A stretch of DNA of 64,000 bases from JBEBSD01 sp040394475 (lineage in GTDB: Bacteria; Bacteroidota; Bacteroidia; Cytophagales; Spirosomataceae): the NCBI GenBank assembly GCA_040394475.1, contig JBEBSD010000030.1, forward strand, positions 1-64,000. Direction: 5' to 3'. The notes beneath the pieces were generated by a model. The model made no database searches. It had not been told where the DNA came from and worked only from the letters and a program-made list of their open reading frames with translations. A program made the position numbers and the translations under genes. The number at the start of each line of letters is the position of its first letter. The stretch's first letter is position 1. This document shows positions 52,029 through 60,474 of this stretch, piece after piece.

Positions 52029-53036
52029 TTAAACGCTAATTACCGCCTTTATCACTTCTCCGGATCCGAATAGCCGGGAGAACTGCTCTTTAACAGTATT
52101 GAAACGTAGTCGGTGCGTGATGTAGGTTTCCGGCCTGATCCGTTTTTTTTCGATACAGTCGATGACATAATCAAAATCGGTTCGGGTAGCATTCCGGCTA
52201 CTCATTAAGGTTCCCTCCCGTTTATGGAATTCGGGATGACTCAGCCTTATTTCGTCCTTTTGTAAGCCAATCAGGATGTAGCGGGCCGTATGCGCCATCA
52301 GGCGGAAGGCGTTATTGATGGCGTTTTGATTGCCCGTGGCATCGATGATCACCGTCGGCATATCGCCATCGGTAATCCGGCTGATCTGCTCCGTCAGGTC
52401 AGGCGCAAGTGCCTGGAGGGCATGGTCAACCTGTAAGGTCTTCTGGCAAAATGCCAATCTGGCCGGATTTACGTCGAGCGCTATGACCCTTCCTCCTGCA
52501 ATTTTGGCAAACTCCATTGCCCCGATCCCGATAGGACCGGCTCCAATGACCAGCACGAACTCTCCGGGTCGGATGTTCGCCCGTCCGACCCCGTGTGCCG
52601 AAACGGAAAGCGGCTCCACCAGTGCCAGTTCATCCAGGCCGAGGCCCCGGCCGTGGACGAGGGTATACGAGGGAACCGACAGGTATTCCGCCATTCCGCC
52701 ATCCACATGTACGCCGGCGACCTTCAGCGTCTGGCAGCAGTTGGTTTTGCCGCTGCGGCAGGCAATGCAGGTACCGCAATGATAGTAGGGAATGATGGTT
52801 ACATTTTCCCCGACCGTAAAACCTTCTGCATCGCCTGCTACAAATTCACATCCAAGCTCATGTCCCAGAATTCTCGGATACGTGAAGTAAGGTTGTGTGC
52901 CTCCGAAGGCATGAATGTCGGTGCCGCAAACGCCTATCCGTTTGATTTTTACGATGGAATTACCCGGTGCAGCCACCGGCATTTCAGCTATCCCGTAATC
53001 GAACCGGCCGGGGACGGTACAGGTTAAAATTTTCAT
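52029..53036 (-). CDS. Zinc-dependent alcohol/sugar dehydrogenase (MDR family)
   Basis: The start is taken at ATG 53036 (MKILTCTVPGRFDYGIAEM); a longer frame adds 17 residues of poor quality. The 335-residue enzyme has catalytic zinc ligands in GVCGTDIHAFGG and GHELGCEF, the four-Cys structural zinc site HCGTCIACRSGKTNCC, and the nucleotide-binding VIGAGPIGIGAMEFAK. It resembles threonine or sorbitol dehydrogenases, which oxidise an alcohol with NAD. It is alone between repeat blocks, so the substrate cannot be told. Confidence 0.85.
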   Translation of the reverse strand: MKILTCTVPGRFDYGIAEMPVAAPGNSIVKIKRIGVCGTDIHAFGGTQPYFTYPRILGHELGCEFVAGDAEGFTVGENVTIIPYYHCGTCIACRSGKTNCCQTLKVAGVHVDGGMAEYLSVPSYTLVHGRGLGLDELALVEPLSVSAHGVGRANIRPGEFVLVIGAGPIGIGAMEFAKIAGGRVIALDVNPARLAFCQKTLQVDHALQALAPDLTEQISRITDGDMPTVIIDATGNQNAINNAFRLMAHTARYILIGLQKDEIRLSHPEFHKREGTLMSSRNATRTDFDYVIDCIEKKRIRPETYITHRLRFNTVKEQFSRLFGSGEVIKAVISV

Positions 53037-53224
53037 AAAGCGGTTGTTATCCGGGGAAATCCTAAAAAACGAAATGACGACGGACAAGCCGGACTATTCC
53101 GACTTGTCAGGTGCAAAACTACAACAGATTCGGATCAATCCGAATTGTCGGGGGAGAGTACTATCGGGACAGACTGCAACGGATAAAACACGTTTCTTAT
53201 GGAGGATCTTCCATACTTCATAGT

Positions 53225-53306
53225 CAAAAATGTCGGCCCTACAGGCCTGTCTACCAGGTATTGGATGTCATTTCCTACCAAAATGTCGCCCCGAACGGGG
53301 CTTTTT
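53225..53306. repeat. 80-bp repeat with REP-like hairpin, second copy
   Basis: This stretch (TCGGCCCTACAGGCCT...ATTTCCTACCAAAAT..CGCCCCGAACGGGGCTTTT) matches 51431-51510 over about 80 bases with scattered changes. It ends in the hairpin CGCCCC-GAA-CGGGGC. REP-type elements of this form are usually mobilised by RAYT transposases, none of which is visible here. Confidence 0.7.
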
Positions 53307-53324
53307 AGGCTTCCGGAAAGGCTC

Positions 53325-53390
53325 GCCCAGTCGGGGACGCCCAGTCGGGGACGCCCAGTCGGGGACGCCCAGTCGGGGACGCCCAGTCGG
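53325..53390. repeat. 14-bp tandem GCCCAGTCGGGGAC, 4.7 copies
   Basis: The unit GCCCAGTCGGGGAC is repeated identically, with a fifth partial copy ending GTCGG. It is a simple tandem array with no gene around it. Confidence 0.9.
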
Positions 53391-53418
53391 CATTTTTCAA
53401 TTGCAGCATTAGCAGCAC

Positions 53419-53757
53419 GGGATTGCCTGACCACGACGGCCCGAGCGTCTCCATTCAATTTTTTCCGTGCCGCCTCCGTGTTTTTCCTCTGCGCCCTCCG
53501 TGTTCCTTTTTCGCTGTATCAGCGCAAGAAAGGGATTGCCTGACCACGACGGCCCGAGCATCTCCATTCAATTTTTTCCGTGCCGCCTCCGTGTTTTTCC
53601 TCTGTGCCCTCCGTGTTCCTTTTTCGCTGTATCAGCGCAAGAAAGGGATTGCCTGACCACGACGGCCCGAGCATCTCCATTCAATTTTCTCCGTGCCGCC
53701 TCCGTGTTTTTCCTCTGGGCCCTCCGTGTTCCGTTTTTCACTGTATCAGCAGAAACA
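53419..53757. repeat. 113-bp tandem repeat, three copies
   Basis: Copies begin at 53419, 53532 and 53645 with GGGATTGCCTGACCACGACG and differ at a few bases. Each contains TTTTTCCGTGCCGCCTCCGTG and CCTCTGTGCCCTCCGTGTTCC. Because 113 is not a multiple of three, the several overlapping reading frames through it are chance products. A related core in opposite orientation is at 301-331. Confidence 0.9.
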
Positions 53758-54114
53758 GGTATGCGCGTAATCCACGATAGCTATATTCCGCAGACGAGCC
53801 AGAGTGGCTAAATGGGTGCGACCCCCAGGCGGCGCGGCGCCGAGATAGTCTGAGAAGGAAGAATAGCATGAGCTATTAAGGAGAAATGGCCTGTGTGAAG
53901 CACACAGACCATTGGGAAGCATGATGCCCCTCCGCATTGCCCCGCTTTTTCTCCGTTAACCGCGACATGCCGCGTGGTATCGCATGTTCGTCAGCAACTC
54001 TTGGACGTGTGTGCGTTCGAAGCAGTCGAAATCCCTGGTAATGCCGGGCTTTCACACAAAAACCGCCAGAGATTTCGACCCGCAACCAGGGTGGATAATG
54101 TCTGCGTGAGTGAA
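53758..54114. other. Intergenic stretch with one palindrome, no gene
   Basis: No credible gene or tRNA was found. A CCTGTGTG-AAG-CACACAGACC hairpin at 53887-53914 belongs to the palindromic repeat family. Confidence 0.55.
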
Positions 54115-55149
54115 TTACCGGGCAATGATAACCTTATGCGCGTTGGATAGCCCGTCGGTACCGGTTATCCGGACTACATACGTGCCGGGCGCCAATGTCG
54201 TGATATCAACCGGTTTCGTATCCTGTATCCGGCGGACTGTTCTTCCGTTGATGTCCAGGAGCGCTACGTTGTTTACCCTGCTCCAGTCGCGGATTTCTAC
54301 ATGCAGCTCTTCGCTGACCGGATTCGGATAAAGTCTGACGAACTCCTTCACATAGCCGAATTCGAGACTCTCGATCGGACTGTAGGCAAAAGTGTTGTCG
54401 TTGTCGATGATTTTGAGCCGGTAATAATTGGTCCCGCTTACCGGACTGGTATCAGCGTAGGTGTACGAACGAAATGTTTTGCTTTCTCCGCCGGATTTCA
54501 CGGTTCCGATCGTAGCCCAGTTTTTCGCATTAAGGCTGTGTTCTATTTCAAACCGGTCACTGTTGGCTTCTTCGGTGGTGGACCAGCGAAGATTTGCAGT
54601 ATTTCCTTCTCTGATCGCCTCAAACGACACCAGCGATACGGGTAGCGCGGCGTCTTCGACGGTTACCCCGGAGATGGTCCAGTTGAATTGACCGTCGTCA
54701 ACCCAGTCTCCGCCTATGTTGAACACTTGCGTGCCGACAGACCAGGCGGGGTTATCCCTTGGTGCAATCGCCCTGACCGGAATTTCAAAATAAGGATCTT
54801 CAGTGGTCCAATCCGATGAATTATAGAAAGTGAGATTGGTGGAGGTGGATGTCGGATCCATTTCCCATCCCTCCGGAATGGTAAACGATGCACCGGTCCA
54901 GGGTACCTGAGGAGCCAGAACGATGGTGAGCTGGGCGGTATAGGGCGGGATTACCCCGGAAGTCTTTCCTGCGGAAGAGTAGAAAATACCTTCGGCAGCC
55001 GGGTTGTTCCCATAGCCGGGAAAGTGCCCGGGTTCGTAGTTTCCGTAACCGGCATTGATGTCTATATTTTGCGCGTAGCTTCCGGTGATGCCCGATAAAA
55101 GAAGGCCGGCCAGTATCAATGCAAAACAAAATCTTGTTTTTTTCATCAT
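54115..55149 (-). CDS. Secreted protein with type IX secretion sorting domain
   Basis: The start is set at ATG 55149 (MMKKTRFCFALILAGLLLSGITGSYAQ). The 344-residue protein has a signal peptide ending near SYAQ and a beta-rich body. The C-terminal Por-type sorting domain runs from about residue 265 (VRLYPNPVSEELHVEIRDW...VALLDINGRTVRRIQD...TLAPGTYVVRITGTDGLSNAHKVIIAR). That domain directs passage through the type IX system and cell-surface attachment or release. It follows the next upstream gene with a 35-base gap. Confidence 0.85.
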   Translation of the reverse strand: MMKKTRFCFALILAGLLLSGITGSYAQNIDINAGYGNYEPGHFPGYGNNPAAEGIFYSSAGKTSGVIPPYTAQLTIVLAPQVPWTGASFTIPEGWEMDPTSTSTNLTFYNSSDWTTEDPYFEIPVRAIAPRDNPAWSVGTQVFNIGGDWVDDGQFNWTISGVTVEDAALPVSLVSFEAIREGNTANLRWSTTEEANSDRFEIEHSLNAKNWATIGTVKSGGESKTFRSYTYADTSPVSGTNYYRLKIIDNDNTFAYSPIESLEFGYVKEFVRLYPNPVSEELHVEIRDWSRVNNVALLDINGRTVRRIQDTKPVDITTLAPGTYVVRITGTDGLSNAHKVIIAR

Positions 55150-55184
55150 GATTACATTTACAGTTGATGAGATTTCCAAAACCC

Positions 55185-56558
55185 TCAATTCTTCAAGAGC
55201 TGGATAATCAGGTTGTTATTCACATTGTCTTCCAATGCTTCTCCGCCTGACAAGTCGGGAATGAAGACGCGTAAAGGATAGGCCCCCGTCGACGTTGCCG
55301 CTGCGACGGACACCGTAGCCGTGATGTTGTTGCCCAGCGGGGATGCTTCTATGTCACTGTCGGTCGTAAGGCTATAGTAAGTTCCCGAATTGGTGAGGGT
55401 CCACTCGGTGGCGGAGGCGCCGGTCAATGTGACAACCGACGAAGGGGTCGGTTTGTAGATCCGCACAGTGATGGGGTCGGTAGCGGTCGTACCGGTCCGG
55501 ACGTTCCGGATGCGGGCGGTAAATGGCCTTACGGTTTCAGACGCGGTGAAATCGACGTTCGTCATGATGGTATATGGCCGAAGATCCGGCCCTGCTGCCG
55601 CGGGGGCAATGGAACCGATACCGATCTGGGTGATCGAGGTGCCGCCTGGTACCGAGCCCGTCAGGGTGCTGTTTTCTGCCACACCCGAGGCGGTGGCAGC
55701 ATTGCTCAGATCTACCCATTGCGAGCCGTTCCAGCCTACAAGCCGGAGATTGGAGGCCGTCGCTTCAAACCCGGCTACATTCGGAATGGAGACGGTTACG
55801 GAAAGCGCATTGGCGTTGGCAACGACCGGAACCCAGTCCCAGCTTCCGCCTGTGAACACACGGTTGATCGGTGCAGTGACACTGCTCGTTGCTTCCGCAA
55901 GGTCTGTATCATAGGCCACGCTGATGTGGGCATCGGCATTCGCGGGCGCAGCGATCTCCAAAGTCCTGGAATCATCGGCAGAGCCCACAGGGAACGTAAA
56001 CGCACTGTTGCCGATTTTGGAGACATACCCGTCTACGTGCTGCTCATCCGTCAGTCCGCCGGTATAATCCGCGCCGGCCTGGAAACGCAAAGCGCCTGCC
56101 TGGCCGTTCGGACGGACCGTGGTCGTGATACCGTTTTCAAAAGTGGCTGTAGTAAACACATTGGCGCCCGCCGTATTGGTGATGTTGAACAGGCTGGCCG
56201 CCCCGTTTTTCAGCACCAGTGTCGAGAAATTGGGGGCAACACTCCCGCCTACACCCTGCGCACCGGCTACACCCAGCGGGCCGTTGAAGTTATCCGTACT
56301 GCCGCCGGTTCCGTTAGCGTTCCAGGCATTGTCGACACGGAGTGCGTCCGCATCCGATTCGTTGTGATCGAAGGTAGCTCCCAGGCCCGCTTCGTACGCA
56401 GAACCTGCTGCGGCAGTAGCCGTTGTGTAGGTATCGTAGCTGCTGGTGTACCCGTAGTTGCTGTAACTGGTCCCGTCGATCACCAGCTGGGCACGGGCCT
56501 GCCGGTAACCCAGCAGTAGCAGGCCAACCAGCATCAGGTTGATATATTGTTTTTTCAT
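55185..56558 (-). CDS. Secreted surface protein of unknown function
   Basis: The 457-residue protein has a signal peptide (LMLVGLLLLGYRQARAQ) and a low-complexity, Ala/Thr/Gly-rich beta-sheet body (YGYTSSYDTYTTATAAAGSAYEAGLG, SNLRLVGWNGSQWVDLSN, TYYSLTTDSDIEASPLG). The sequence resembles large Bacteroidota surface adhesins, but no named domain was recognised. It is probably co-transcribed with the T9SS-sorted protein downstream and follows the C1q-like gene with a 43-base gap. Confidence 0.65.
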   Translation of the reverse strand: MKKQYINLMLVGLLLLGYRQARAQLVIDGTSYSNYGYTSSYDTYTTATAAAGSAYEAGLGATFDHNESDADALRVDNAWNANGTGGSTDNFNGPLGVAGAQGVGGSVAPNFSTLVLKNGAASLFNITNTAGANVFTTATFENGITTTVRPNGQAGALRFQAGADYTGGLTDEQHVDGYVSKIGNSAFTFPVGSADDSRTLEIAAPANADAHISVAYDTDLAEATSSVTAPINRVFTGGSWDWVPVVANANALSVTVSIPNVAGFEATASNLRLVGWNGSQWVDLSNAATASGVAENSTLTGSVPGGTSITQIGIGSIAPAAAGPDLRPYTIMTNVDFTASETVRPFTARIRNVRTGTTATDPITVRIYKPTPSSVVTLTGASATEWTLTNSGTYYSLTTDSDIEASPLGNNITATVSVAAATSTGAYPLRVFIPDLSGGEALEDNVNNNLIIQLLKN

Positions 56559-56601
56559 TGGTTCTTTGATTTTTGAGTTAATCCTCCTTCATCATCTGTT
56601 T

Positions 56602-57339
56602 TTAAAACTTATACAGTGTAAAGGATGAGGCAAAAGGATAAATTATAATATTGGCAGTATTGGAATTCATTGAATTTGTTCCATAGGTGTGAAATGTAAT
56701 TTTAATTTGATCCCCTGCCTTCAGGAATGCACTGCCGCTCACAATGTTATGATAATTGACTTGCCCGGCGGGAATTGTTAAACCCCTGGTTACTGTTTTT
56801 GAGTCGCCGGATATTGCAACAAATGTTTCGCTGCCGTTTGGTTTCACGTTAAGCCAAGTATTGTATTGCCCGGCATTTCCATCAAAGGTCGAAGTACCCT
56901 GATTGATCAATCGTATACGTCCGTAAGCAACATAGAACCCATCCTCGGCAATTGTTATGATGCCCGTTGCAGGGTCATGCAGGTTATTCGCATCAGAAAC
57001 TTCATTAGTAAGGATCAGATCAGTAATGACGTTATTTGCCCAATCCCCATTCCCATAAACAAGATTGGCTCCCCCCATACCTAGTGAAACAAGCGGCGCC
57101 GTAAAACCAGGCGCGTCCGGGTCCAGGTATCCCCCCGGCTGCCAGCTGGCAATGCCATTTGCATCGGAGGTCAACACTTTACCGCTGCCTTGGCTTCCGT
57201 CCTCAATCGCCACATTTCCCAGTACATGAAGCTTGGCGGCAGGGGTACTGGTGCCAATTCCTACATTACCGGTTTGCGCGAGAGCTGCCGATCCGGCAAA
57301 AAATAAAAACGCAGATGCAGCGTAAATTAACTTTTTCAT
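56602..57339 (-). CDS. Secreted tail-fibre/C1q-like surface protein
   Basis: The 245-residue protein has a signal peptide ending near ALAQ. It then carries the collar motif GNVGIGTSTPAAKLHVLGNVAIEDGSQGSGKVLTSDANGIASW, known from Bacteroidota fibre-like proteins. A globular beta-sandwich C-terminal half follows (ITIAEDGFYVAYGRIRLINQGTST, FLKAGDQIKITFHTYGT), resembling C1q/TNF-type trimeric modules. It heads the three-gene surface cluster on the minus strand. Function is unknown, with adhesion or matrix as the likely context. Confidence 0.7.
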   Translation of the reverse strand: MKKLIYAASAFLFFAGSAALAQTGNVGIGTSTPAAKLHVLGNVAIEDGSQGSGKVLTSDANGIASWQPGGYLDPDAPGFTAPLVSLGMGGANLVYGNGDWANNVITDLILTNEVSDANNLHDPATGIITIAEDGFYVAYGRIRLINQGTSTFDGNAGQYNTWLNVKPNGSETFVAISGDSKTVTRGLTIPAGQVNYHNIVSGSAFLKAGDQIKITFHTYGTNSMNSNTANIIIYPFASSFTLYKF

Positions 57340-58115
57340 AATACGTAAGATTTAAGTGATTAATTGTTTTGAAAATTTAATTGAAAGGGCATACGTCTGA
57401 TATATAACTTACCAGATGAGGTGTTAATAGTTGTCGTTCCGTAGGGTATTTTGGCTGAATTACAGGATGATTACGTTATGAATTTATAGAAAATAACGGA
57501 GGGTATTTCTTTTAAATAGTAAGCGTAACTACTTAAAAAAATCCAACGGAACAGATGGTAATAAGATGAATTGTCTACTGCATGGTCTGCCCGAGTACTT
57601 TGTGTAATTTCCGGTAGAAAAAAATGATTGATCCTTTCTGACATGATCTTATTCTGAGATAACAATAGTAAATACCGGGCACAATACCTTCACGTAAACC
57701 GATAGTGGCTCACTGCACAACAGCATTAATTGTATAATTGCTGTCGTGAGAATGTCTAGATGCTTCCTGACAAAGTAATGGAAATAATTCGATGAATCGG
57801 ATGGCGATAAATGGCAGCTTTATCGTCTATCGATGGTACTTATTGTACCAAAATTTAGCTCCTTCTATAGAAAAATGGATTGCCTGTGCAAATTGTGCGC
57901 CGTCCTCGTCGTGGTTCGTGGTTCGACAGGCTCACCATGCCAGGCTCACCATGCCAGGCTCACCATGAGGGGCTCACCATGACGTGAAGAAGCCGGCAAT
58001 CAGCAACCGCCCATTCCCCGTTCCCCATTGCCTGACGTCACCGCGTGGCGAACCGTCCTCGCTCGTCGAAAGACCGGGTTTCGACAGGCTCAACCAACTG
58101 ATTTCGACTCCGCCA
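57340..58115. other. Intergenic region with GACAGGCTCACCATG repeats
   Basis: No gene was found in this 776-base gap. CAGGCTCACCATG units are repeated about four times at 57922-57982. A CCGCCCATTCCCC copy and TTCGACAGGCTCAACC follow at 58007-58095, near the response-regulator stop. Confidence 0.65.
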
Positions 58116-58739
58116 TTAAACCAAGTGATCAAAGTGTTTAACCAGGTCTACAACACTGTTAACCTTAAGTTTTTCGAAAATGCGGCGTTTGACGGTACTG
58201 ACGGTGGAGGGCTTGAGATTCAAAATGCTGCCGACACTGGATGAAGCATGACCTTGTACCAGCAGTTGTGTAATCTCTGTTTCTCTTTTGGAGAGTTTGT
58301 TTACTTTTAATTTCAGACTTTTTGTTGAGAACAATTCCTGAATAATCATTTCCTGGACATCGCTGCTGACAAATCTCCTGGAACTCTGGACAACTTCCAA
58401 TGCTTCAAAAAACTGCTCTGTTGTACAAACTTTAGACAAGAATCCATTAACGCCCTTTTCCAGGAATGACAGTGCATGCATTCGCTCATCGTATCCTGAA
58501 AACATCAGTATCTTAACATCTTTTTGCCGGTCACGGATTTGTCCGATCATTTTTGAGGATTGACCACCCGGAATATTAATGCCCAACAAGATCAAATCAA
58601 ACCGTTCCCTACCGAGCAATTCCAACGCCTGCGGCAGGGTGCTGGCTTCGCGGACAGTGGCGGAAAGCCTTTCGTTTATCAACGTGACCATGCCCACCCG
58701 GGCCAGCATGTGGTCGTCAACAATGAGGTAGTTTTTCAT
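58116..58739 (-). CDS. NarL/FixJ-type response regulator with altered receiver
   Basis: ATG 58739 (MKNYLIVDDHMLARVGMVTLI) is taken as the start; the longer frame upstream only translates repeats. The 207-residue protein has a receiver domain with the acidic pair VDDH and the conserved Lys in GVNGFLSK. The phosphorylation site reads FDLILLGINIPG, with Gly (GGC) where Asp is expected. A LuxR-type HTH follows (LSKRETEITQLLVQGHASSSVGSILNLKPSTVSTVKRRIFEKL). It may act without phosphorylation; its target genes are unknown. Confidence 0.9.
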   Translation of the reverse strand: MKNYLIVDDHMLARVGMVTLINERLSATVREASTLPQALELLGRERFDLILLGINIPGGQSSKMIGQIRDRQKDVKILMFSGYDERMHALSFLEKGVNGFLSKVCTTEQFFEALEVVQSSRRFVSSDVQEMIIQELFSTKSLKLKVNKLSKRETEITQLLVQGHASSSVGSILNLKPSTVSTVKRRIFEKLKVNSVVDLVKHFDHLV

Positions 58740-58770
58740 TTCGATAAAAATTGGTTTTTTATGTTTTCGT

Positions 58771-58886
58771 CCATGGTCTGTGTCCCACAGACCATTTTGG
58801 ATACCGGCCAGTAAACAGTGGCCTGTGAAGACACAGTCCACGGTACGGCCCGTAAACAGTGGCCTGTAAAGACAAAGTCCACGGTA
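58771..58886. repeat. Palindromic repeat copies upstream of the response regulator
   Basis: ATGGTCTGTGTCCCACAGACCAT-type hairpin at 58771-58797, then two GGCCTGTGAAGACACAGTCCAC-like units at 58818-58841 and 58860-58883. They lie in the leader of the response-regulator gene. Confidence 0.75.
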
Positions 58887-58926
58887 CGGCCCGTGTCTCC
58901 AACCACCGACCTCCGTTTGGCTGACA

Positions 58927-58965
58927 GCCGACTTCTGATAGCTGACTTCCGATAGCCGATAGCCG
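58927..58965. repeat. AGCTATC-type repeat copy, reverse orientation
   Basis: CTTCTGATAGCTGACTTCCG and GATAGCCGATAGCCGATC are reverse-complement copies of the AGCTATC array at 26546. They lie between the two regulator genes at 58739 and 58987. Confidence 0.65.
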
Positions 58966-58986
58966 ATCTCCACCCTCCGCCCGCCC

Positions 58987-59409
58987 CTACCTGCCATTCG
59001 AGTTAATTTGATCCGGACCGCCATAACCTCCGCCTGATTGGTCAAGCCGGAATTGTTGTAAAATCTGATTCTTTTTCTCGATGATAATTTTTTGATTCTC
59101 AACCACCTCCATCAGCTGGGCAATCACGGTTTCGTAGTGCTTTTCTACGGAGGAGCCTACCGGGTCGGGTTGAGAGCGACCCGGTTTGTCGGGCGGGAAG
59201 AGCGGTTCCAGAAGCGTTGATAAATCGACGTCCAGCGCATCCGCGATAGCGCCTATTAATTGCAGGTCAAGCTGCTTTCTTTCCCCTCTTTCAAGTCGCG
59301 CATAATTCCGCGGACCAATGTTCAGTTTAAGGGCCATGTCTCTTTGCGACATACCGGCTGTTTCCCGGAGAAACTTGATATGTTGTCGTATAAGACCATC
59401 GGTTTGCAT
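58987..59409 (-). CDS. XRE-family transcriptional regulator
   Basis: ATG 59409 (MQTDGLIRQHIKFLRETAGMSQRDMALKLNI) is taken as the start, and the longer frame is discarded. The 140-residue protein has an HTH (residues 7-65, SQRDMALKLNIGPRNYARLERGERKQ). After a Pro-rich linker comes a coiled-coil tail (KHYETVIAQLMEVVENQKIIIEKKNQILQQF), suggesting dimerisation. It is a clear paralogue of the next gene, sharing the order of HTH and coil. No target is known. Confidence 0.85.
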   Translation of the reverse strand: MQTDGLIRQHIKFLRETAGMSQRDMALKLNIGPRNYARLERGERKQLDLQLIGAIADALDVDLSTLLEPLFPPDKPGRSQPDPVGSSVEKHYETVIAQLMEVVENQKIIIEKKNQILQQFRLDQSGGGYGGPDQINSNGR

Positions 59410-59474
59410 AAATGGGCAGGTTAAAGGTGAGAATAAGTAAATCGTTGTCCAACGGGATACCACCGTTGACCGGT

Positions 59475-59894
59475 TCAGATTTTGTAAACATCGTTGTATA
59501 GGCCGGTCGCGCGGGGACATTCCCCGAGGGACCAGGTTAACGCACGGATGATCAATTGCTGACTCTTGATGATGGACAGCAGCTGCCGTGTGGTAAGTAC
59601 ATACTGGCATTCCAGCTGCGAAGCGTCTTCACAGACTTTGTCATGCGGCTTGTTTGCAACAGGCTTACTCTTCAGGGTTTGCGCCAGCGGCTGAAGCAAA
59701 ATGGCCAGGTCAATTCCCAATGTGACTGAGATCGCCTGTACGAGCGCCAGGTCAATTCGCTTTTTCCCTCCCCTTTCCAGGTTTCCATAATTTTTTTCAT
59801 CGATGTTCAGCCGGGTTGCTACCTCTTTTTGAGACAAACCGGAGGTCTCCCTTAAGGATTTGATATGACGTGCGATTGGTATAACGATTTCCAT
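59475..59894 (-). CDS. XRE-family transcriptional regulator, paralogue of the previous gene
   Basis: The 139-residue protein shares with its neighbour the HTH pattern IARHIKSLRETSGLSQKEVATRLNIDEKNYGNLERGGKKRIDLALVQAISVTLGIDLAILLQPL and a shorter coiled tail (LLSIIKSQQLIIRALTWSL). The two genes are in tandem, 65 bases apart, and probably arose by duplication. The promoter should be in the 580 bases before the divergent hybrid regulator gene. Confidence 0.85.
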   Translation of the reverse strand: MEIVIPIARHIKSLRETSGLSQKEVATRLNIDEKNYGNLERGGKKRIDLALVQAISVTLGIDLAILLQPLAQTLKSKPVANKPHDKVCEDASQLECQYVLTTRQLLSIIKSQQLIIRALTWSLGECPRATGLYNDVYKI

Positions 59895-60471
59895 CTGAGT
59901 TTACGTTGTGTCTTTCGAATATTTTCGAGAACAGTCGGGCGGGTTTTGAGTGATTAAATCGAACAAATTCGTACTCTGGCGATACTGTTTACTCCCCGCT
60001 GAAAGGCAGCCCGCTACGGATGTTTTGATCGGCTCTCAAAATTGAGATGTTTTTTTAGTTTAGAGGGGGTCTGTTTTTAGCTAAAAAGGGGTCATATCCT
60101 GTTTTTTGACACACCGTCTTGCGAAGCGGGTTTCTTCCGGTCTGGCAAGGGGGGCTGTCAATTCAAAAAGGGGTATGCTTTTTGTCATCTTAATTGTTGT
60201 GATTTTATGTTGGTGTCGACAGTATTTATTGGGGTTGAACGAAGTTCTCTTGATCTATTATGTAGTATATCATCACTCATAGAAGGCGACAGCGGATCAT
60301 TTGAAAGTCGACAAGGGGGTGGTGGTTTGTCGAAGTAGGGGTATTAGTTTGTCAGGCAGTGAATTTTCTCCATCCGGCGCAACACACCCAGTTGGAATCA
60401 CGAGTGGATGCACTTAATTTTAGAACAGAAATTTTGGTAAATTCGGACGATGTACTTTATATAGTGTAATT
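59895..60471. promoter_or_regulatory. Divergent intergenic region with 22-bp direct repeats
   Basis: No gene was found. Repeated AAAAAGGGGT elements occur near 60092 and 60166. Two 22-bp direct repeats at 60307-60328 and 60329-60350 (both GTCGA....GGGG, T....TTT; about 15 of 22 match) lie about 120 bases upstream of the hybrid regulator. They would suit a dimeric AraC/HTCS-type binding site. Confidence 0.4.
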
Positions 60472-60474
60472 TTG
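60467..60474 (+). promoter_or_regulatory. TAATTTTG -7-like box at the HTCS gene start
   Basis: TAATTTTG fits TAnnTTTG, but it overlaps the TTG taken as start codon of the hybrid regulator. Either this is not a promoter, or the true start lies further downstream. Confidence 0.35.

Noticed and set aside
53423..53811. Several overlapping reading frames in the 113-bp repeats
   Set aside because: The period is not a multiple of three, so the same DNA words appear in rotated frames; no conserved protein is implied.
53790..53870. tRNA-like sequence (GAGCCAGAGTGGCTAAATGG)
   Set aside because: No T arm with GTTCGAATC and no complete cloverleaf follows.
58740..59102. N-terminal extension of the response regulator
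   Set aside because: The extra ~120 codons only translate palindromic and AGCTATC repeats; the receiver begins at ATG 58739.
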